This document shows positions 58,801 through 64,000 of a stretch of DNA of 64,000 bases, piece after piece. Source of the DNA: Phanerochaete sordida. Taxonomy: Eukaryota > Basidiomycota > Agaricomycetes > Polyporales > Phanerochaetaceae. A program made the position numbers and the translations under genes. The notes beneath the pieces are model-generated. The model worked only from the letters and a program-made list of their open reading frames with translations. It did no database searches and was not told where the DNA came from. How positions within the stretch are numbered: the first letter of the stretch is position 1; each line of letters opens with the position of its first letter. The DNA lies in assembly GCA_019973155.2 (NCBI GenBank), contig BPQB01000117.1, positions 1 through 64,000 of the forward strand, written 5' to 3'.

Positions 58801-61800
58801 GACGGCACCGCAACCGACCGCGGTCTCGACAACCCCAGCAACGACCGTGCGACGCCTCCTGAGCAGACAAGAGATGTTAGTGAGCGAGATAGCGGTCCCG
58901 ACGAGTTTCCAGCACTCACCGTTATCGCGAAGAGCGGTCGCGCCCTCGACTTTGCTCCCGCCGCGGCGCCCGAGTGCGCCCCAATCGACGCACCTGCGCG
59001 CAACGACGCCCGCTATTGGACGACGCCGAGCGTTAGCCAAGACCCCAACGAAGATAGGGAGAGCGACGCACCTACGATACGAGGTCTTCGCGTATCTGGA
59101 GAGGGCGCGGCGGTGGTGGTTCGAGTTTCAGGGCTGCTGGGCGAGAGGCAGGACTGCGACTCGAGACGTCTAAGTCTCGAGAACGCTATAGTGGAGGCAG
59201 GTGAGCCACGGAAGGATAAAAGAGAGGCGGGGGACTCACCAAAGTTCCTCACCCTTCTCGCCTTCGCTGGTTCACATCCCGCCGCCTCTGCTACATCGCA
59301 CACCGCATCGCCTACGCCCATGGGAGACCTCCTCCCTTTCGACCTCGTCCCTCTACACCGCCACGGCCACGTCGGGTTCCACATCCCGATCCCCGCCATC
59401 CTCGCCGACCTCCTTGGCCTCCCACCGGGCAAGGACTTCATCCAGATCCGCTCGACCTGCTACAAGTTCAGCCAGGGCCAGTGGTACGCGTACCACGCCC
59501 GTCTCTTCATTGCTGAACGTGCAGATCGAGGGATCTTGGGATGGTTTCCTATGGAGAAGGAGTTAACAAGGAAGAGGGCCATGGACTCACCTGACGACGC
59601 GCGTGCGATCCTCAAGTTCGAGTCGCGCGACACGGTCGTGTTCTTCATCCCGTTCGCCAACCCGCGCAACGGCACGGTGGTCCGCACGACGCTGACGACG
59701 CAGCTGTTCACAGCATGCTTGTCGCAGGTCGCGTACCGCGCTGCGTCCGGGTACACGCCTGCGGTGGTCGCGACCGAGAAGGTGATGAACAACCTTCTCG
59801 AGTCCGAGCACCTGTTCCGTGAGTGTGATGTTTTGCTTGCGATAACTCTGGCACTCACCTGCGTCCCAGACGAAGACGAGAAGGCCAGCCTGGCCTGCCA
59901 CCTCGAGACCATGCAGGCCGAGTGGGCACCTCGCGCACCGTCCCCGCTCCCCGACCTGTCCCCCGACTCCGCTTGGGCTGGCGACTTTGGTCGCGAGTAC
60001 AAGTCGTTCGTGCGTCGTGGCTTGGGCTTTGGCGACTACTCGGCGACAGAGAGGTCGTCGAGCGGGAGCACTGCCAGCTCGATGCCGAGCCTCGTGACGT
60101 TGCTGGACAGCTCGGGCGACGAAGATGGTTCTATCAGCAGCACGCCGCCGTCCGACCTCGAGGAGGGTGAGGTGGACGAGGATGCTGGTAGCAAGGAGGT
60201 GGAGAGGCGGCTGGAGGAGCTGGTGGAGGGGTCGACGATGACCTCGGCGGCCCGGGCGATGAAGAGCCTCATCGCGGAAGTTACCGAGCGCATGCGCGAC
60301 GCGCCATGCGAAGGCAACGTGCCCAGGTACGCAGCTCTAAAGCCACGCGAGCCGCAGATCATTGACGTCATGGGCGTCAGCTGGATCTGGAACCACGGCA
60401 AGCCGGTACGTCGGACCTTCATCCGATCGTGCCCAGGCCTGTCCGAGTCCCTGAGCGGTTATCAGCGCGTCGCCGCCACGTTCGACTGCACCCCGCGCCC
60501 GCCGACGCCTCCCGATCCGGATGCCTGCGCCCCGACTCCCGCCATCAACGGCGCATCAGGCGCTTCGGCACGCTCCGACGGCGCTTCAGACTCGGCTCGC
60601 GAGTCCATCCCGAACACTGCGCCCACCACCGCTCCCTCGACGTCCATCCCCCTCTCGACTGAGTTCCTTGTCGCCAGGCACCCCGACACCGACCGCCAGC
60701 ATGACGAGACGCCAGCCTGCACGAACGACTCCGAAACCTGCCTGTGCGACGCGCACATCGACAATCTCGACATCACCAAGCTTCCCGACGAGGAGCTCGA
60801 GGCCGCCGGCAAGGCCGTCGCAGCGCGCTGGAAGGCGGAGATGGATCAGGTGGAGGAGTACGACCGGATGAGGGCAGCCAGAGCCTCTGCAAAGGCAGAG
60901 GAAGGTACGCTCCGCTCTGCTGTTCGTGCCATCTCCCCCTACGTCTGCCGCGACGAGGCGACTCTGCAGCGCCAGGAGGCGTGCCCGCCTCAGGTCCTCC
61001 ACATCAACGCTCAGCACCTTCCGGACACCCTCACGATCCCGCCTACGCCCTACCTGAAGCCCGACACGCCTGTGGTGCCGCTCTGGGGCACCGCAGGTAT
61101 GTGCCCTGACGCGTCAACTATCCCTCTGCCGCCGCCTATGATCGCCTACCCCGCGCCCGACTTGCTTGCCGACACACGCCAGGAACTCCAGCACGAGGAG
61201 GGCATGTTCGAGATGGACATGGACCTCGGCTCGGAGGTACGCCGCCCGCTGCTGCTCACTTGGTACGACACTGACAGCGCGGACGCGCAGGCCTCTTCGC
61301 CCGCGCCGCCATGTCCCGCTGCCTCGCCGCCGCTGATCCGCCGTCTCCCCACCCCCTTCTCCATCCGTTCACCCACGCTTCGCAACGCTATGGCCAACGA
61401 CGACCACGCCCTCGAGAACTTGTACGCTCGCGTGCACGAGGACGTCCGCAAGATTCTTGCCGACGACTTCGAGGAGCCGCGCGACGACGCCGACGTCTGG
61501 AACGAGGCCTTCAAGGCCAACGAAGAGGCCGACGCCCTCGCCTATCCCGCTGCTCCTGCAGCACTCAACGGCGAGCCCTCGCCCGAAGTCCTCGCGGAGA
61601 CACGTCGCGTCATCGAGGAGATTCGCCGCGAGCTTAGCTCGAGCCCGGAATCCTCGGTGAGCGATTCGTTCATGTCGATCGACCCGTACACGAGTGAACT
61701 AACGTACGAGGCCATGGAGCAGGACTCGAGCACCCGGCCGCCGCCTGTACCGACGCCCGCCAGCTACTGCCCGCCATGGACCAGCCCCATGTCGCGCTCA

Positions 61801-62397
61801 TCGCGCTCCCCGGCCCCCTCGCTCTACGATGTACCGCCTGGGCGGCAACGTGGACTTGGCGTCCACGGCTTCCTCGACACGCGCCACCCCCAGCCTCTCC
61901 GCGGACGCCCTCTGCGTGTGCCTGGACCTGCGCAGGCTCACACTCAGCTCCAGCGCACCGGCTTCCTCGGCCACAAGGACCTCGTCGGCGCGACCGGCAT
62001 CCGCAACTTGATGGTCCCCATGGTCCACGAAGAGGTCCACGACGCCGTCGGCAACGGCCTGCTCGGCAAGATCGATACGGTGCGCCGCAAGAAGGGCAAG
62101 CTCACTCTCGACGAGCTCGAGATGCTCTACCCCTACCCCGAGGATTTCGGCAGCCCCTTTCTCTACGCCGAGGAGCAACTCAGCCTCCGGCAGTGCTTGC
62201 ACTTCTGGCGGTCCCTCAACGACGCCGGCCAGCACAACTGGCGCATCTCGCGCCTCGAATACCTGCTGTGGTTTCGCCCTGCCGGTGGCCGCAACGACGA
62301 CCAGGAGATCTGCCGTATGCGCCAGGGCCAGCGACTCGGACCACTTGGCTATGGTCGCGAGATCGTGTCGTTTCCGCCTCGAGGCGTGCAGCCCTAA
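52879..62397 (+). mobile_element. Retrotransposon ORF1: gag, zinc knuckle, retropepsin and a 2300-residue extension
   Basis: One uninterrupted frame of 3172 residues from ATG 52879 to TAA 62395-62397. A Gln/Gly repeat (GQQGQQ) near residue 15-30 is followed by a capsid-like gag domain (RKFKGKHSEVLPFLYFYDR, IKKYYEADKDSKRFATRDL) at ~60-240 and an acidic/basic linker. The zinc knuckle CYGCGGLGHTMNRC is at ~438-451, and an aspartic protease has its DTGS at ~803 and FDLLLGRPW at ~872. This is the Ty3/gypsy order. Beyond residue ~950 come acidic Ser/Asp/Glu-rich stretches. A duplicated helical module follows (DPLRAGNVDIERASEEEW near 57.43 kb and DPLRAQDVRPELASEYDW near 58.1 kb). After that there is a globular-looking block (GDLLPFDLVPLHRHGHVGFH, ILKFESRDTVVFFIPFANP) and a final conserved-looking region (GFLGHKDLVGATGIRNL, LFWRSLND-like). 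No reverse transcriptase lies in this frame. Confidence 0.8.
56177..59858 (-). other. Ladder of ten antisense intron-like segments inside ORF1
   Basis: Ten segments on the minus strand each start GTGAGT and end AG, with lengths of 42-61 nt: 56177-56233, 56626-56683, 57303-57358, 57580-57630, 57955-58006, 58261-58309, 58859-58919, 59186-59239, 59549-59590 and 59812-59858. Most hold a fungal branch site near the 3' end (GCTGACT, ACTGACT, TTAACTC, ACTAACA, GTTAACT) and a pyrimidine tract, such as CTAACATCTCTTGTCTGCTCAG in the seventh (split here only as a motif at 58859-58880). Six of ten donors are preceded by an exon-type AG. The antisense exons between them (221-619 nt) are not jointly open in any frame, so a spliced antisense RNA would be mostly non-coding. 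The last segment also reads as a possible sense intron. Confidence 0.6.
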
Positions 62398-62488
62398 GGT
62401 GCGTAGGCTAGACTCTGCTGTGCGACGCGACGCTCACGGACTTTCACGCGCCGCAGTAGTGAGCTCGACGAGCTCTATCTTGGGACTT
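62398..62488 (+). other. Spacer between ORF1 stop and first ATG of ORF2
   Basis: ORF2's frame is open through this spacer and back to 62012, so it overlaps the end of ORF1 by 386 bases in the +1 frame. Confidence 0.6.
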
Positions 62489-64000
62489 ATGCGCGGAACG
62501 CGCTGCGACCAGCGCAGTGGTGTGTTTTCGGACTCTCTAGACTCATGTTCGCTGACGTTTCGGACTCTTAGACTTTGGTTTCTATGCTTGGTACTCGGAC
62601 TTTCGAACGCACGCGCCGCCGAAGTTGATGCGCGCGCAGACCTCGACCTCGACGCGCTCGACGTGAGCGACGCCGCGCGAGTCTGCCGCACAGCAACGCC
62701 AAGCCCGCCTGCCATAGCCTCAGCGTCCTGCGACGCGATGACAGGCCTCGGCGACGAGCTCGGCAACATACCCCCTCCGCGCGGCGTGGACTATGGACTC
62801 GTTGTACACCCGTACGTTGCCCCGCCTGTAGCCTCGGACTCTGATTCTGTATTGTACGCCCCCGTAGACTGTAGTCTTGGACGTCGTGACTTGGACTTGT
62901 GTTTCTCGGACTCGGACTCGCGCGCAGACATTTGTAGCCCTTTGGGCATAGACTTGGGCCTGATTTTATTGTTGACCGGGGCTCTTGTACTGATACTTGG
63001 ACTTCTCGTTGCAATCTCACGAGAGATATCGACGTACCTCTGGTGTGAACGGCTCGCGCGCCGCTTGGCACGCTCTCGAGACCCACCGCGAGACTTGCCA
63101 CTTCAAGTGACCCCCGGACTGGCCAATAAGGACACGCCTCCGCCTGCGCTTGAAGGCCTCGATAAGGACTTGCAGGACTTAGCAAGTTCCTCGACGACCG
63201 CCTCGGCCTCGGCGATGACATCACCGGACCCTGGCGACGACACCATCACGCGCGTGCTCAACGACGCCACCAGGCTGCCGGACATCAGCGATGCCCTTCT
63301 GGGCATTGAGTTCGATGCCCCGCACCCCGTTCCGCGCGACGCCGCCGCCTCGCGCTCGCTGCCATCAACGACGGGCGCGTTCGCTCAATATGGAAGTCCC
63401 GCCCCCGACAACGAGCGCATCAGCGCCCAGGGCGCTCCCGGCGTCAATTTCGGCAAAAGTTCGGACTTGGAGACTTTGCCTCAACAAGGCGGAATCTCGA
63501 GCGCTTCCGCTGATTTTGAATGCAACAAGGCGTATTGCGGGTACATCACGGCTGACGGTGGCCTTGAGGACATAGAATGGGACGACGTGGAGCCCATTAT
63601 GTTCACCACGGACATGGACAAGCTGCTAGACGAGCTCGACGAGGATGACACGGTGCTCACCTTCGACGGTGAAGAGCTCTTTTCATCCAAGCGACCCATG
63701 AGCTCACCCGAAGTCCTCACAGCCTACAAGCGGGTGGATCGTAAGGTCAAGCCTGTACCTGCAGTATTCCCAGAGGACGCAAGAGTCATACGCAGTTTTC
63801 CGGAGGACCCTTTGGCGTCGTTGACCCCGCTGCCCATGCGACCGCCTGTCTTCGTACCCGACGGAGGTCGGTTGACTCAGGAAAACTTGGACTCTATGAA
63901 CCTCAACCCAGAAGGTTTTCTCTGGCCAGAAGAGTTGAAGTTATTCCAGCATATACTTCAGCTCAACCAGAACTACTTCGTCTTCGAAGATAGTCAGCGT
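62489..64000 (+). mobile_element. Retrotransposon ORF2 (pol), 5' part, with membrane-type N-terminus; runs off window
   Basis: The frame is open from 62012 to the window end. The first ATG after the ORF1 stop is 62489. Residues 29-48 (LRLWFLCLVLGLSNARAAE) look like a signal peptide with an ARA-A cleavage-type site. A Cys-containing acidic stretch follows. Residues 156-177 (LGLILLLTGALVLILGLLVAI) form a clear transmembrane segment, followed by a basic cluster (CERLARRLARSR). A long disordered linker leads to YKRVDRKVKPVPAVFPEDAR, PVFVPDGGRLTQENLDSMNL and FLWPEELKLFQHILQLN. That is the conserved region just before reverse transcriptase in Agaricomycete Ty3/gypsy elements. The RT, RNase H and integrase domains would lie beyond the window. 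The frame is +1 relative to ORF1, so either frameshifting or re-initiation would be needed. Confidence 0.7.

Noticed and set aside
57126..59003. Long minus-strand frames (120-218 codons) as an antisense protein gene
   Set aside because: They are Ser/Arg/Ala-rich shadows of the sense ORF. Exons joined at the antisense introns meet stops, for example in 59240-59548.
1..64000. CRISPR arrays, bacterial operons or riboswitches
   Set aside because: Gene structure is eukaryotic throughout. No direct-repeat/spacer pattern was seen.

Overview
The window looks like nuclear DNA of a basidiomycete, most probably an Agaricomycete of the wood-decay type. Genes are cut by many 42-60 nt GT-AG introns with CTGAC/CTAAC/CTCAC branch sites. 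Two tRNA genes carry introns. The gene families are typical of that group: DUF6535, F-box/LRR, tandem cytochrome P450s and CxC5/CxC6 cysteine-cluster proteins associated with KDZ transposons. No species is claimed.

Layout. 0-5 kb: two tail-to-tail copies of an unrecognised membrane protein, the left one cut by the window edge. 6.2-17.5 kb: single-copy style genes, namely a short-chain dehydrogenase, a 1000-residue DUF6535 protein, an F-box protein, a small unknown protein, tRNA-Met and a NAPE-PLD-like metallo-beta-lactamase-fold hydrolase. 17.7-40.4 kb: a P450 cluster. Three copies plus a relic exon lie on the minus strand and four on the plus strand, divergent around tRNA-Ala and an HKD phospholipase D-family gene. 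Of the seven P450s, one has a 1-base frameshift and one has lost its heme-binding 3' end. 40.4-45.1 kb: a decayed zone with a frameshifted ZNF511-like zinc-finger gene, an LRR/F-box relic, tRNA-like short repeats and a truncated CxC-type fragment. 45.5-51.6 kb: an apparently intact CxC5/CxC6 gene, an unknown Cys-rich protein and an unrecognised gene whose 5' end abuts a retrotransposon.

51.7-64.0 kb and beyond: the 5' part of a very large Ty3/gypsy-type LTR retrotransposon. It has a putative 5' LTR, then a 3172-codon ORF1 with gag, zinc knuckle and retropepsin followed by about 2300 further residues. ORF2 is in another frame and open to the window end. It starts with a signal-peptide-like segment and a transmembrane segment before reaching the conserved pre-RT region.

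The most unusual signal is inside ORF1. Ten intron-like segments of 42-61 nt lie on the ANTISENSE strand between 56.18 and 59.86 kb. Each has a consensus GTGAGT donor and an AG acceptor, and most have a clear branch site, while the sense strand stays open as one ORF. Two of these pairs occupy equivalent places in an internal protein duplication. This suggests a spliced antisense transcript of a retroelement, or a fossil of one.

The P450s, the SDR, the NAPE-PLD-like enzyme and the PLD could act together in lipid or secondary metabolism, but proximity is the only evidence for that.
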